From the NCBI GenBank assembly GCA_021307315.1, contig JAJSPD010000076.1, positions 147,104-211,103 on the forward strand: a stretch of 64,000 nucleotides of DNA. The letters are read 5' to 3'. Shown piece after piece: positions 20,924 to 30,830 of the stretch. Within the stretch, counting starts at the first letter, position 1; each line of letters opens with the position of its first letter. The notes beneath the pieces are model-generated. The model saw nothing but the letters and a program-made list of their open reading frames with translations. It did no database searches and was not told the origin of the DNA. Position numbers and translations under genes: made by a program. The stretch comes from Bisporella sp. PMI_857 (Eukaryota; Ascomycota; Leotiomycetes; Helotiales; Helotiaceae).

Positions 20924-21383
20924 ATGTAATATTTTAAAGGTAATCTTCGATGCTCGATTTCGCTTCTTGCGTGTGCGATAGATTCAATGAGTTCATGGAA
21001 TGCGGTGCTCGAGGTGTATAGGCAATCGATCTTGTATAATATATCATACAGTCAAAGCATGTACTACTTGGGGGGAAAAAAAGGGGGGATTATATTTCTT
21101 CTGCCTACAACCATAATTTCTATCAAGAAATCTCTACCTTTAAGCAATGTGGACGTAAATCATAAGGTTCATTTATCAAGTAGAGACATTTTCCAGCCAG
21201 AAAATTAATATTCAAGTACATGAATCTGTCCGTTCCCATAGCTAAGATAGTATCCATCACTGACAGTAATTTACAAGCCTTAATCCCTCCCTCCCTCCCC
21301 CTCCCCTAGCGCGCTCAAGATCATATTTACGCAAGCCCCATCCCCAAACAGCCTCGCAAGACCGAAGAAGCTACAATAACATC
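20924..21383. other. Short intergenic region between convergent genes
   Basis: This holds 3' flanks of two convergent genes, including G-run and CT-rich tracts. No gene was seen. Confidence 0.5.
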
Positions 21384-22760
21384 CTACTCTCCATGGCAAC
21401 GACGCAGGAACCTCCCAACCCATCCCTTAGGCTTTTCTCCCTCCCCCAATCCACCATATCCATAAGGAACAGAGCCTTGCTCCTCACTCAAACCGTTAGA
21501 CTTCGGTGAGCCGTCAGCCGTAGTCTTCGTAAATATAGAATCAGCATCCTTAGTCTGTGGCTCGCCTGTAGATGTATCATCCACTTTTTGAACGCCAGTT
21601 CCCTTGCCGTTAGAATGAAGCATTGACGAGGCATCGACGACCGGGTCTTGAATCTCTCGTTCACCTCCGACATCTTGTCGGGGCTGTACGGTGCATGTAG
21701 GGTGAATGCCGCCCTCCGGCTCGCCTACCCCATAGGGTTGGGGAGAAGAGGCGCCGGATGGGGGCTCCAGGTACGGGATGTAATCGTACAGGACAGAAGG
21801 GCAAAGCTGGTAGTGGCCGTTCGAGTCAACGTACACCTCCTCGCAAGAGGGCATGATATCCGTCGTTCGACCGTCTCGGTGATGCACTGTCAGGGCGGTG
21901 ATATATTGTGACTCGAAGTATAGCTCGAAGAATGGGTAGTGTGGGTAGATTGTCTGGTCGAGCGGCTCTTGGTTCGGGCACTCCGGGAATGGCCTTCGGA
22001 TGGGTTGCTTTTCTGCTGGCTTTGATGGAGCAGATCCATCGACCCCCGCGACGTTCTCTGTGGTAAAATGCCTGCTGTTGGCTCTCTCAGAGGGGACTCC
22101 CTGCTTGATTGCGGTGTTTGACTCTTTGCCCGGCATTTTTTCTCTAATCTTTTCAGAAATTAATGACTTGTCCCGAAGTTTAACTTTGTCCAAGTTCTCG
22201 CGTTTCGTGTTGTGGTTAGAAGCGTCATCAAGCTTGACCGTATGCCTATCAACATTGTTTATGGCTCGGCGTTTGCCTCTAGCTCTCTCGGAGGACCCGC
22301 TCGAAGATTTCGAAATTGTCTTCCAAGACGGGCGATGGGCGATCCTCCTCGAACCATCAGGAGCGATGTAGAAAACAGCAGGGGATTTAGCAAAGCTAGA
22401 GGTTGTTTCTCGCACAAAACCCCGTCTTTCTTTGAGGTGGTTCTGAACGAGCTGGAGCTCAATCAGAGACTTCCTGGAGATTATTCTTGACTTTGTTCTC
22501 TGACGCGACTGTAGCCCAGTTGTTTCTATTTGGTTTTCGACAAGAGACTCTTTCCTGCCGGGTTGGCCAATGCTAGACCCAAGATCATCCTTATCTATCT
22601 CGTTCTTAAGTACATCCTCTTCATCCTCGACGGTTGCTGGACGTGGTTTGCGAGGAAGACTCCTATTACTGGCACTAGGGCTGGAAGGAACAGGATCCTT
22701 TTGTTGAACACCTGAAATCTTGCCAACTGAAGCAGCTTGTTCTCTGGTTTCTGTGTACAT
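21384..22760 (-). CDS. Uncharacterised, mostly disordered 458-residue protein
   Basis: The first ATG of the frame is at 22760 (MYTETREQAASVGK). The frame is open further upstream without an ATG, so a short upstream exon is possible (acceptor-like TTCAG and TCTAG lie just beyond). The first 300 residues are low-complexity and basic: SNRSLPRKPRPATVEDEEDV, QSRQRTKSRIISRKS and SSGSSERARGKRRA. A compact middle segment follows: RPFPECPNQEP, IYPHYPFFELYFESQYI, TALTVHHRDGRTTDI and LCPSVLYDYIPYLEPP. That segment may be a small folded domain. The C-terminus is acidic and ends GWVGRFLRRCHGE. Neither a signal peptide nor a membrane span is visible. I do not recognise the family. The length and consistent composition argue for a real gene. 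Confidence 0.65.
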   Translation of the reverse strand: MYTETREQAASVGKISGVQQKDPVPSSPSASNRSLPRKPRPATVEDEEDVLKNEIDKDDLGSSIGQPGRKESLVENQIETTGLQSRQRTKSRIISRKSLIELQLVQNHLKERRGFVRETTSSFAKSPAVFYIAPDGSRRIAHRPSWKTISKSSSGSSERARGKRRAINNVDRHTVKLDDASNHNTKRENLDKVKLRDKSLISEKIREKMPGKESNTAIKQGVPSERANSRHFTTENVAGVDGSAPSKPAEKQPIRRPFPECPNQEPLDQTIYPHYPFFELYFESQYITALTVHHRDGRTTDIMPSCEEVYVDSNGHYQLCPSVLYDYIPYLEPPSGASSPQPYGVGEPEGGIHPTCTVQPRQDVGGEREIQDPVVDASSMLHSNGKGTGVQKVDDTSTGEPQTKDADSIFTKTTADGSPKSNGLSEEQGSVPYGYGGLGEGEKPKGWVGRFLRRCHGE

Positions 22761-24348
22761 TGGTTTGACTTTACCGGTACACCTTCTATTGTACGTAGAA
22801 CTCAAAGCAACTAGATATCTGAAGAGGCGATGCTGGCTTAGTACGAAGCACTTATATGATTAAAAGTGTAAGAGACCAATGTTGAGAATATCTGTAGCCT
22901 TAATGGGGAAGAAGAAAAGGAAAGAGCGACGTCCCAAACAGGATCACTTCTTGGGCGTCACGTATACACGCCTTTGGACGCGACATCGTGCCGCCCTATT
23001 GTTTGTATCATAAGCTCATGGCCGTCTAAGTTTATAACAAACGGCGTACTTGCTTGGGCCTTTATTGTTCCTGTGATTACTGTTACTGAATTGTAGTGAT
23101 TGCTCCATGTTTCCTGGAAAAGTCAGTGATCTTTGTAGCGTTTGATAAGTCTTATATAAAAGCTCAATTAGTTATGTTGAGCATTTTTAATAGAGCAAGA
23201 AGCTAATTTGCTTTTGCAGAAAGTATCTATATAATCAAGTCTCTTAATGGAACATCGACAAGCATATAATAAAGTGGAAAAGGAATAACCGTTTAAAAAC
23301 CAGCTCTTTATTTCTCAGCCGGAGAGTGGAGCTACTTTAACATGATCTATTTCTACCACGACATCTAGTATAGTAGCCATCCTTACAGGATTATGTCAAA
23401 CAAGCAAAGGCGTTAAAAATTCAGGACGGCATTGCTACAAGAAGTTTATCTATAAGAACAAGCTAATATCATCTGCCCAAAATAAGCTCTACCCCTAAGA
23501 CTTCCAGGCTAATTATGCACTTTTTTTGTATTAAACTAGATTATCTTCACCTCAGCTATAATGAAGCTACAGAGCGTATTAAAATATGCATCCAAGTGGA
23601 CATAAATGTCAAAAGAAAATAATTCAGCAACGCTACCACAGTAACTGTAAGGTGGATAGAGTAGCGTGGCACAAATCAGCTCTTATTAATACAAAAGCCA
23701 ATCTCTACCTTTCCACTACCCCCCGAGCCCTCTATTTATACCCTTCAAGCCCCTGACAACTCATTAGGTGGCAAAACGTAAAGCTTCTACCGAACCCCTT
23801 TGTTGCCCCTTAGCATGTGACGTTCATGCACCTGACAGTGACATTTACCATAAATCCTTGGTTGAAAACTTATGCAAGACGCATTTGTCAAGCCGGTTGC
23901 TTATCAAACACTTCTGTCATATGACACGAAGTGCCACGAGGACATCGGTCAGCAGTATAGCTGAATCATCGCCGACCTACTTAGTGGGAGCTTGAGCTTC
24001 CTTGAATGCGATGTGTTTCTCCTCCTCTGAAATCTCGTCATGTAATAGCTTCTCTCCTTTGCCTAACCACACGAAGCTCGGCGCCAAAAGGATAACCGTT
24101 TGTGCATATATAAAACTCCATTTCCTCCAGAGGTTCCTTTATTGTACTTCCTTCCCTTTATTACAATTTTTTCTAAAATATCAAGTATTTATTAACAGGC
24201 ACTAGTTTCTTGCAGTGTTCTCAATAGTATTGTGGTGTTTTGGAATCGGCGCCTTAGTACGTATAGGATCGAATTTTCAATACTACACCAGTATTAGGAC
24301 AAGATTTTTGTAAAAATCATAGTGTCGATATAAAAATATAATACGATA

Positions 24349-24808
24349 GTATACCACAGTGAGCGAGTTAGTATTATCGTGATATATCGACCCCTAAAAA
24401 TCAATACTATATACCACGCAATATGAGATTTGAAATTTGTATACGTATTACAGCAAAATTTGCAATCTCATATTATATCATACTATACCGCGATATACTA
24501 CAACACTAACTCTAAATGACGCTATTCCGAAATTAGCAATGCAACAAGGGTTTTAGCTTTTTAAATTCGGTTATTCGTATTAAAAAGAGTGAAGTTCATC
24601 CCAGACCCTTGTAAAAAAAGCCCCAAAGTGGCCATAGCACAGTATTTAGTATTATTGCCAATATGATATAAGATTCAATTTCCATACTAATACTAGCGCT
24701 TTACAAGAATCTCATACTAATACTAGCGTAGTATCAAAAAGTCGATCTTATATGTCTCGAGACTCGATATTACTAAATACTACGATACTAACTCGTTCAC
24801 TGGTATAC
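24349..24808. mobile_element. Cluster of MITE/foldback-like inverted repeats
   Basis: GTATACCA (24349-24356) and CGAGTTAGTAT (24364-24374) recur as exact reverse complements at 24801-24808 and 24785-24795, with similar flanks, so the two outer arms match over roughly 45-100 bp. Inside, AATATGAGATT (24420-24430) pairs with AATCTCATATT (24464-24474). AGTATTTAGTA (24641-24651) pairs with TACTAAATACT (24771-24781). A 16-mer CATACTAATACTAGCG is directly repeated at 24683 and 24713. No transposase is encoded. This fits two related non-autonomous terminal-inverted-repeat elements side by side, or one nested element. Family and target site duplication are not determined. Confidence 0.5.
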
Positions 24809-25077
24809 CGTAATGATAGTATATATTGGGAAAAGCTTATTAACAAGAGCTGTAAACTACTATTCTAGTCAATACGTAATAGTTATTCAGCAATCAAATA
24901 CTGAAATGTTTAATGCTAAAAAAATGACATCTACAAAGATTATATAACCGAGTACGGTGTATAGTAATAGTACCGTGCAGTGTGATATAAGATTATTAAT
25001 ATTGGTCACATACGTATACGAAATAAAAATATTATTTTATGTGGTGTAGAGTATAAGGATTCAAGGGTCGATATACT

Positions 25078-25210
25078 GTGATAACACTGTTGAAAACACT
25101 GGTTTCTAGCGTTATCTAAACACTAGACTTTTATCCCGAGTTTCTTTGTCATAATATTATAGCTTGATGGTATAAGTTGCCCCTTTAAAACACCATTGTA
25201 GTGTTATCAC
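25078..25210. repeat. Short inverted repeat pair, possible second MITE relic
   Basis: GTGATAACACT (25078-25088) and AGTGTTATCAC (25200-25210) are exact reverse complements, with weaker matching beyond both (ACTG..AACAC and AACACCA..). The span is about 130-150 bp, a plausible size for a very small non-autonomous element. Confidence 0.4.
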
Positions 25211-25495
25211 ATCGCAATTTCAGCTAGTGCTAGTTAGAGGGTACTGAGAAATGAGAAAACGGCCATGCTGCTACTGTAGTAGAATTCGAGAGCAGCTTTA
25301 TACTTGCACATTCGCATCTTGAAAATCGGTCCCCTTTATTGTACATCAATACTGTTCTAGCTCCTTGAGCTTACACCCTGCATTAGTTGATTTTTGTGCA
25401 TTGTAGGCAGCTGCTCGATAAATAAGAAAGTGCTCCACATCTCGCTGTTGTCCTTGACAGATATCCAGTCACACTATTTAAGCCCTAGCATCAAT

Positions 25496-26252
25496 TCACC
25501 ATAATTCTAGTCTCAGTATAGTGCCATGTTTCCAACCAAGCTCACTCACTGATCGATTGTCCGCTTGCAGGTCTTTTGGTTTGGGGTCTTCAAATACCCC
25601 ATTGACACAGCTTGCGCGGACTAGTTTTGACACTTGAGCGGCTGTGTAATCCGCTGGAACTAACATTGTGTGGATTGTTTCGTCAATCCCTCTTTTCCTA
25701 TTTGATATCTTGACCCTTGTCTGGCAACGTAAAACAAGCAGCAAATGTGAGCTGCCCTGAAGTTCAAAGACCGCGCCAGGGTGTAACCTAAATGATTTCA
25801 TCTCATGCACCAAAGCCTGCGAACTTCCAATTCGAGTGGTGGGCGCAGTAGTGATAGATACGAGATGTTTTCCGATATTAGACACAATGAGGATGGGAAT
25901 ATCAGGATTTAACCTGTTTGGATCCCAGTTTTCCAGGTCCTCCTCAGTGCCATTTATCGACAATTTCCAAAAACTAGGACTCGGCGTGTCATGCATTGGA
26001 TATTCATGACTAAGTTTTGACAAAAGACTGTCTACGAACGCACGAAGGTGCTGAGAACATGTCAGAAATTTATCTTTTTAAACATTTTACTATAGCTTGT
26101 GATAACCTTACCTGTTTGTCGAGGACTTCTAATATAGATGGAGAGAAGATCATCTCTAGTGGTGGAACATGGAATGGAATACGAACTTGCTCTAAAATCT
26201 GCCGACGCCCAAGGGTCATTGGTGCATCTTTCGAAGCAATCTTTGCAGCCAT
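25496..26252 (-). CDS. Uncharacterised 231-residue protein, possible C-terminal ubiquitin-like fold
   Basis: There are two exons, 26252-26112 and 26050-25496, with a 61-nt intron (GTAAGG..CTCAG). The N-terminal 60 residues include GRRQILEQVRIPFHVPPLEM and a helix (LRAFVDSLLSKL). The middle part alternates short strands: IPILIVSNIGKHLVSITTAP, FRLHPGAVFELQGSS and HLLLVLRCQTRV. The last 60 residues run MLVPADYTAAQVSKLVRASC, then DNRSVSELGWKHGTILRLELW. That order (strand, helix, 'D.RSVSELGW..G..LRLELW') resembles the final strands of ubiquitin-like beta-grasp domains (compare 'L.DYNI...STLHLVL'). The resemblance is my reading of the pattern, not a proven homology. There is no terminal Gly-Gly, so conjugation is not expected. 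It is divergently transcribed from the dynamin gene, with 277 bp between the start codons. Confidence 0.6.
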
Positions 26253-26529
26253 CGTGGGTTAAGAAGACTGATGGGGTTTTTGATGGATTCTATTTTCATT
26301 ATAAGTTACTGCAGAATAAAAACAAGTGGCAATACTGGAAATATATATATATAGCAGTAGAGCGTTCTCATTGGAACATTGATATGTGCGTAGTTAGGGT
26401 GGTCATTGGAATGTTGAGATATATTGGTTGGACGCTGATTGGAATGTGGTTGAGATGTAATATTAGAACGGTTAAGAAGGCTTGTGACATCCGCGGGTTA
26501 TCCTTACAATTTCTTACAGGTTGTTCATC
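26253..26529. promoter_or_regulatory. Bidirectional promoter region, dynamin / ubiquitin-like pair
   Basis: The 277 bp between divergent start codons must hold both promoters and 5' UTRs. A TATATATATATA run at about 26342-26353 lies in it. Co-regulation is inferred from the spacing only. Confidence 0.45.
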
Positions 26530-28940
26530 ATGCTCGCTGAAGACCGATCTCGGCTGCAAAAAATTGACGCCTTGTACGCTCTGCGTCTTGATCAATATGT
26601 GTCACTTCCACAGGTGCGCCAACGACATCCACTCCTCAAAAATCCTGCTTGCTGACGGTATGAAGCTTGTCGTCGTCGGTGATCAGTCAAGTGGTAAAAG
26701 TTCCGTCCTTGAAGGCATTACAGAACTTCCATTTCCTAGAGATTCCGGCCTATGCACCAGGTTTCCGACGCAGATTGTATTTAAACGCTCAAAAACGGCA
26801 ACGATAGAGGTTAGCATAATGGCGGCCCATGGCCAAGCAAAGTCCACCGTAGATGCTATAGCGAAATTTGGCAAGAAGCAGGTTACAAGTCTGGATGAAA
26901 AGTCTTTCTTAGATCTTTTGGCATTGGTAAGTGCAATCTGCTCTGTATAAATTGTTATCACGCGTTGATTTTAGCATGATAGGCGTCGAAATGTATGGGG
27001 CTTCCGCTAGCCGGGACAAAACGCGATCTTGAGATGGAATCCTTTTCAGACAATATACTGAAGTTGGAAATCTCCGGCCCGGACTACGAGAATTTCAGTG
27101 TTGTAGATCTTCCTGGGCTATTTAGAAGTTGAGCATCCCCAATCGTGATGTGTTTCTACTAAATAGTGCTTCTTAGAGCCTACACCGGGTCAGACTACTA
27201 AAGAGGATATGACGCTTGTTCGAAGCATGGTTGCGAAATATCTCAGCAACCCGCGGATCATCATCCTGTTAGTGCAAGAATTTTCTTGTCGAATAATTCT
27301 AACTCTCCTATAGAGCCGTTGTGCCCGCGAATGTAGACATTGCCACGCAAGAAATTATCCAGATGGCGGGAGATGCAGATCCTAATGGTCAGCGGACACT
27401 GGGCGTCCTCACCAAACCTGACCTGGTAGATCGAGGTGCAGAAGAGAAGGTGAACCCTTTCCTAATCATTTGAAAGAGCCATAGTAACCTTGTGAAGATA
27501 TTGGAACTCGTAACTAATCAGACAGGCGGAGGCCGCTTCGAGCTCGGCTACACCATCGTTTGCAACAGGAGCCAGAGTGAATTGGGAATGACGCATAACG
27601 AGCGAAATTTGCGGGAAGCCGCTTTCTTCAAGACTCAACCTTGGAGCGCAGTCCCGGAGAAGCGAGCTGGTATCAAAGCGCTGAAAGCTCGTCTGAACAA
27701 ACTCCTTGTTGATGTCACACGACAAAATTTCCAAGCCGTAGCTGTGGATGTGCGGGACAAGATTCAGGGGCTAGAGGGAGAATTGGATGGTTTAGGCCCT
27801 ACACGAGAGACATCAAGTGATCAGAGAAATCATTTGATTAGAATTGCCTCTGAGTTTCAAGGGATTGCCGCCAAGGCTATTGATGCTTATTATGGACGGG
27901 ACCAGTGTTTCGAGGATGACGACTTTCGACTGGCGACAAATGTGATGGAGATGAATAAAGAATTCTCAGAGACGATCAGGCTTGAAGGGTTCACTCGATC
28001 ATTCCATCGCGATTCCGACAAAGCTGTTACTGGTAATGGGCCTGAGCTGGAAACAGGCGCTTCCTCTCCACGCAACTTTGAATCGTCCCCAACTTCTTCT
28101 GATTTCTCTGATTCTGAGCCTCCTCAGGAATATCCAGAGCTGAAGTCTCTCCTGTTGCAGTCACCAATCAAGCCAGAGAAAGCGCAAACAGATATAATGC
28201 AATGGATAACGAACAAGTACGACCGGTCAAAGGGTTTTGAGATCGGGACGCTAAACCCATCTCTCCTTCCGTCCTTGTTCTCTGAACAGTCCCGAAGGTG
28301 GGAGTACTACGCAAACAGCCACGTCAAGGAAGTGATTCAGAAGATCCACCAATTCAACTACAAGGCGCTTTGCTACTGCTGCAAAGACAGGATGCTCTCG
28401 GAGCGGCTATGGGCCAGGTTAGCCCAGCTTCTACTGCCATCGTATGGGGAAGCCCTGAAGCAGGTCTCCTTCCTGGTCAACGCCGAGCAGAACGGGAACC
28501 TCATAACGATGAACCACTACTTCGCGGACAACCTGCGCAAGGCGCGGGAGGACCGCATCAGGCGGCGGCTGGTGAGCTTACAGTCGTGGACGACGTCGGA
28601 CCCGCAGAAGGAGCCGCTGCTGCGTCTGAAAGATACCATCGCGGCATTCGCGAGCAACGAGGACCACACGGTGCAGGATCTGCACGATACCCTGGAGGCG
28701 TATTACAAGGTGGCGCGCAAGAGATTCGTGGATGCTGTATGCCTTCAAGCCGTGGATCACTTCCTGGTTAGCAGCAGAACCGGTCCACTTTGGCTGTTTT
28801 CGCCGCAGTTTGTAGGTAACTTGTCTACTACGGAGCTTACCCAAATCGCTGGGGAAGGCGACGATGCCGCTGAGCGTAGATCTAGGCTCGTCGAGGAGAT
28901 CGCAAATCTGAAAGCAGGTGAGAAGATACTCGATAGTTGA
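26530..28940 (+). CDS. Dynamin-like GTPase (fungal Mx-like type)
   Basis: Six exons are placed: 26530-26613, 26666-26926, 26983-27127, 27177-27267, 27314-27449 and 27498-28940. Five introns of 46-56 nt lie between them. The product is 719 residues. The GTPase domain is complete. G1 is GDQSSGKSS (residues 33-41) after VSLPQLVVV, followed by [11 protein letters not shown] (switch I Thr). G3 is VVDLPGLFR, then [12 protein letters not shown]4 is [12 protein letters not shown]. Middle-domain features follow ([21 protein letters not shown]), and a GTPase effector domain near the end ([28 protein letters not shown], then [15 protein letters not shown]). There is no PH domain or transmembrane span. 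Such fungal dynamins remodel membranes or, in some fungi, may act in stress or incompatibility; the role here is unknown. A GCAG|GTGAGAAG donor lies 24 bases before the stop, so a further 3' exon is possible. Confidence 0.9.
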
Positions 28941-29589
28941 AGATGGTCCCCTTGCGTCAACGGAAGGACAGGCTGCCTCTGTAGCTGCTTCTACTAGCCT
29001 TGTAAGATCTACTTTTGAGCTCTCTGCAGTTACATCCCTGTCTCGATTATCTCCTTCTCAATCTCCCCGTTGGACTTACTTCAATTTCTCCGTCAATGAT
29101 TACCTTTTATCAGCAATCTCGAGGCCAGGTTCAACAACTAGCTTGTTCTGAAAGCATTTGATATATTATGCTCAAGTGTGTAACTCCAAACGAATGCTTG
29201 AAGAATCAGATCGAAATCACAATGCGTTTCTCTACATTGCGATCGTATTCTTCACTCCATCCCGTGCAACTCAGCCATATGATATCCCGAGCACACAATG
29301 GCCGATAAGATCTTGAACCTGATTTGCACTTGATTCTGTTCATTCTTAAAACTCGACATGTCCTGGAAATTTGGCTACCTATGCCTTGTGACAACTTAAC
29401 GCCATGTCTTCCGACATTTAGCCCAAACGCCACGTCCGTAGACTTTTTAACCAACCCAAACGCCATACTCAAAAGTTTAGAAATATATACATATCCTTCC
29501 TCCAAAATGAGGAAAGAAAACGCCTTTCCCCTCTCACGATGCCACCACCAGTTTCTTTTAATCCAAGCATCTCAAAGAAGATCAAATAG
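28941..29589. other. Intergenic between convergent genes, nothing recognised
   Basis: This contains 3' flanks of the dynamin gene and the minus-strand gene at 29590. No gene or clear repeat was found. Confidence 0.5.
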
Positions 29590-30159
29590 TCAGACAGCAA
29601 GGCTTAAGATGCCTAAGAGCGCAACGAAAAGGCCAAGATTGACGACGCGATCATCAGTCTCCTTCGCCTTTTCCGCAGTGGTCGTCCTTGTCCGCCGAGT
29701 CACGACTTTGGTCTCTAGGCTTCCGTTGCCGCAAACAAGGGTTGAAGCGTTGCCCGTACTCAAAGCGCATCCGCTCCCTCCGAAATAAGATCCATAACCA
29801 CCTCGAGCAGCTCCTCCATCGTGTCGAGCGGCATCCATCTGAAAAACCTTAACAGCTCCGCCTTCCAGTTCTCCGGGAAGACTCGATCGGACCACGACGA
29901 CCTCTCCGCGCTCGTCGAGGCCGTAGATGTCGCCGTATCCTGGGACAGAGAGGACAGGGTCGGCAATTGAGAGGTTTGCTTCAGAAGCAGCCGCAGCTCG
30001 GTTGAGCTTAGATCGAGACTGGGAGTCAACGGGAATGGAGGCTCCGAGGACGTTGATGGTAGGGAGGAGGTCAGGGGCCGGGACACAAGAATTGGGTTCT
30101 TGGATCGACGGGACGCAGGTTGGGAGGGCTGAGACGATTGATTGTATAGAGCTTGACAT
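29590..30159 (-). CDS. Uncharacterised 189-residue protein with hydrophobic C-terminus
   Basis: A single frame starts MSSSIQSIVSALPTC. Cysteines are spaced along it (LPTCVPS, NSCVPAP, SGCALST, LVCGNGS), and a glycine-rich part (GGAARGGYGSYFGGSG) is present. The C-terminus has a basic patch (VVTRRTRTTT..KAKE) and ends in a hydrophobic 16-residue tail (LGLFVALLGILSLAV). That tail may be a GPI signal or tail anchor. No signal peptide is seen at this start. A hydrophobic stretch does occur just upstream (30170-30230) but in another frame, so a missing first exon is possible. The family is not recognised. The overall plan (Cys-rich body, basic patch, hydrophobic end) resembles that of the gene at 18182, although the sequences are not evidently related. 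Confidence 0.55.
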   Translation of the reverse strand: MSSSIQSIVSALPTCVPSIQEPNSCVPAPDLLPTINVLGASIPVDSQSRSKLNRAAAASEANLSIADPVLSVPGYGDIYGLDERGEVVVVRSSLPGELEGGAVKVFQMDAARHDGGAARGGYGSYFGGSGCALSTGNASTLVCGNGSLETKVVTRRTRTTTAEKAKETDDRVVNLGLFVALLGILSLAV

Positions 30160-30830
30160 CTTTTCTGCTGGTGCTCGGCGATGCAGTCGAGGAGGATGAG
30201 AGCGATGAAGACGTGGAGGGTAAGTAGGAAATTGTTGTTTTTGCGATATGGTTGCTTCTCCCGGATTGGAGAACGAGGATATGAATCTATTATAGGGAAA
30301 GTTGATGTTCTTGACTGAGAGTATTTCCTGTGGTGAGATTGAATTTGTGTTCGATCACGGAACTCTAGAGGCATCTCTGGGGAATGGAGAAGAAAGACTG
30401 TTATACATGATTTCGAGCTGACAGTGGCCCCTTTGATAAAGAGGCATAGGATTCTGAGTTTATGGCGAAGCCTTCTAAGTGTGTGATGTTTTGGTTGAAG
30501 GTCAATCCAGCAGGATGGAGGATGGGCATAGCCATGCCAAGTGTGACTCGTCGAGCCAATCAACATCCGCAACACAAATATAGAACCCCGAAACATGTTA
30601 CGATACTGCCTTCAAAGTATGATTAATAAGTGATTTTGCTGTAATCATAAATAGCCGCTTCGCATGCCATAACAAGACTAGACACTCGACAAATTATAGG
30701 TTTTCGGTTTGTTTAAAATCTCGATATACATCACGTGACCACAACTCTTCTCTTCTGTCGGGCAACGCTGAAGGGAATATGAATAATCAGCGCGGTCTTC
30801 AAGGAATCTAGAATCTTAAATCTTCAACAT
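30160..30830. other. Intergenic, nothing recognised
   Basis: This is the promoter side of the 29590 gene and 3' flank of the epoxide hydrolase gene. The minus frame that overlaps it (to 30596) has no motif support. Confidence 0.5.

Larger units (their letters stand above)
22761..25495. other. 2.7-kb AT-rich, gene-free stretch with foldback repeats
   Basis: From about 23100 onward the sequence is very AT-rich and full of short related words (AGTATTA, CGATATA, ATACTA). No coding frame is convincing. Nested inverted repeats between 24340 and 25215 are listed separately. The whole stretch looks like an old insertion area that has lost coding capacity. Whether it carries repeat-induced point mutation (RIP) needs dinucleotide counts. 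Confidence 0.6.

Noticed and set aside
29760..30596. 278-residue minus frame
   Set aside because: Most overlaps the 189-residue gene in another frame and shows only low-complexity Ser/Pro sequence; the hydrophobic bit near 30200 is noted but not enough.
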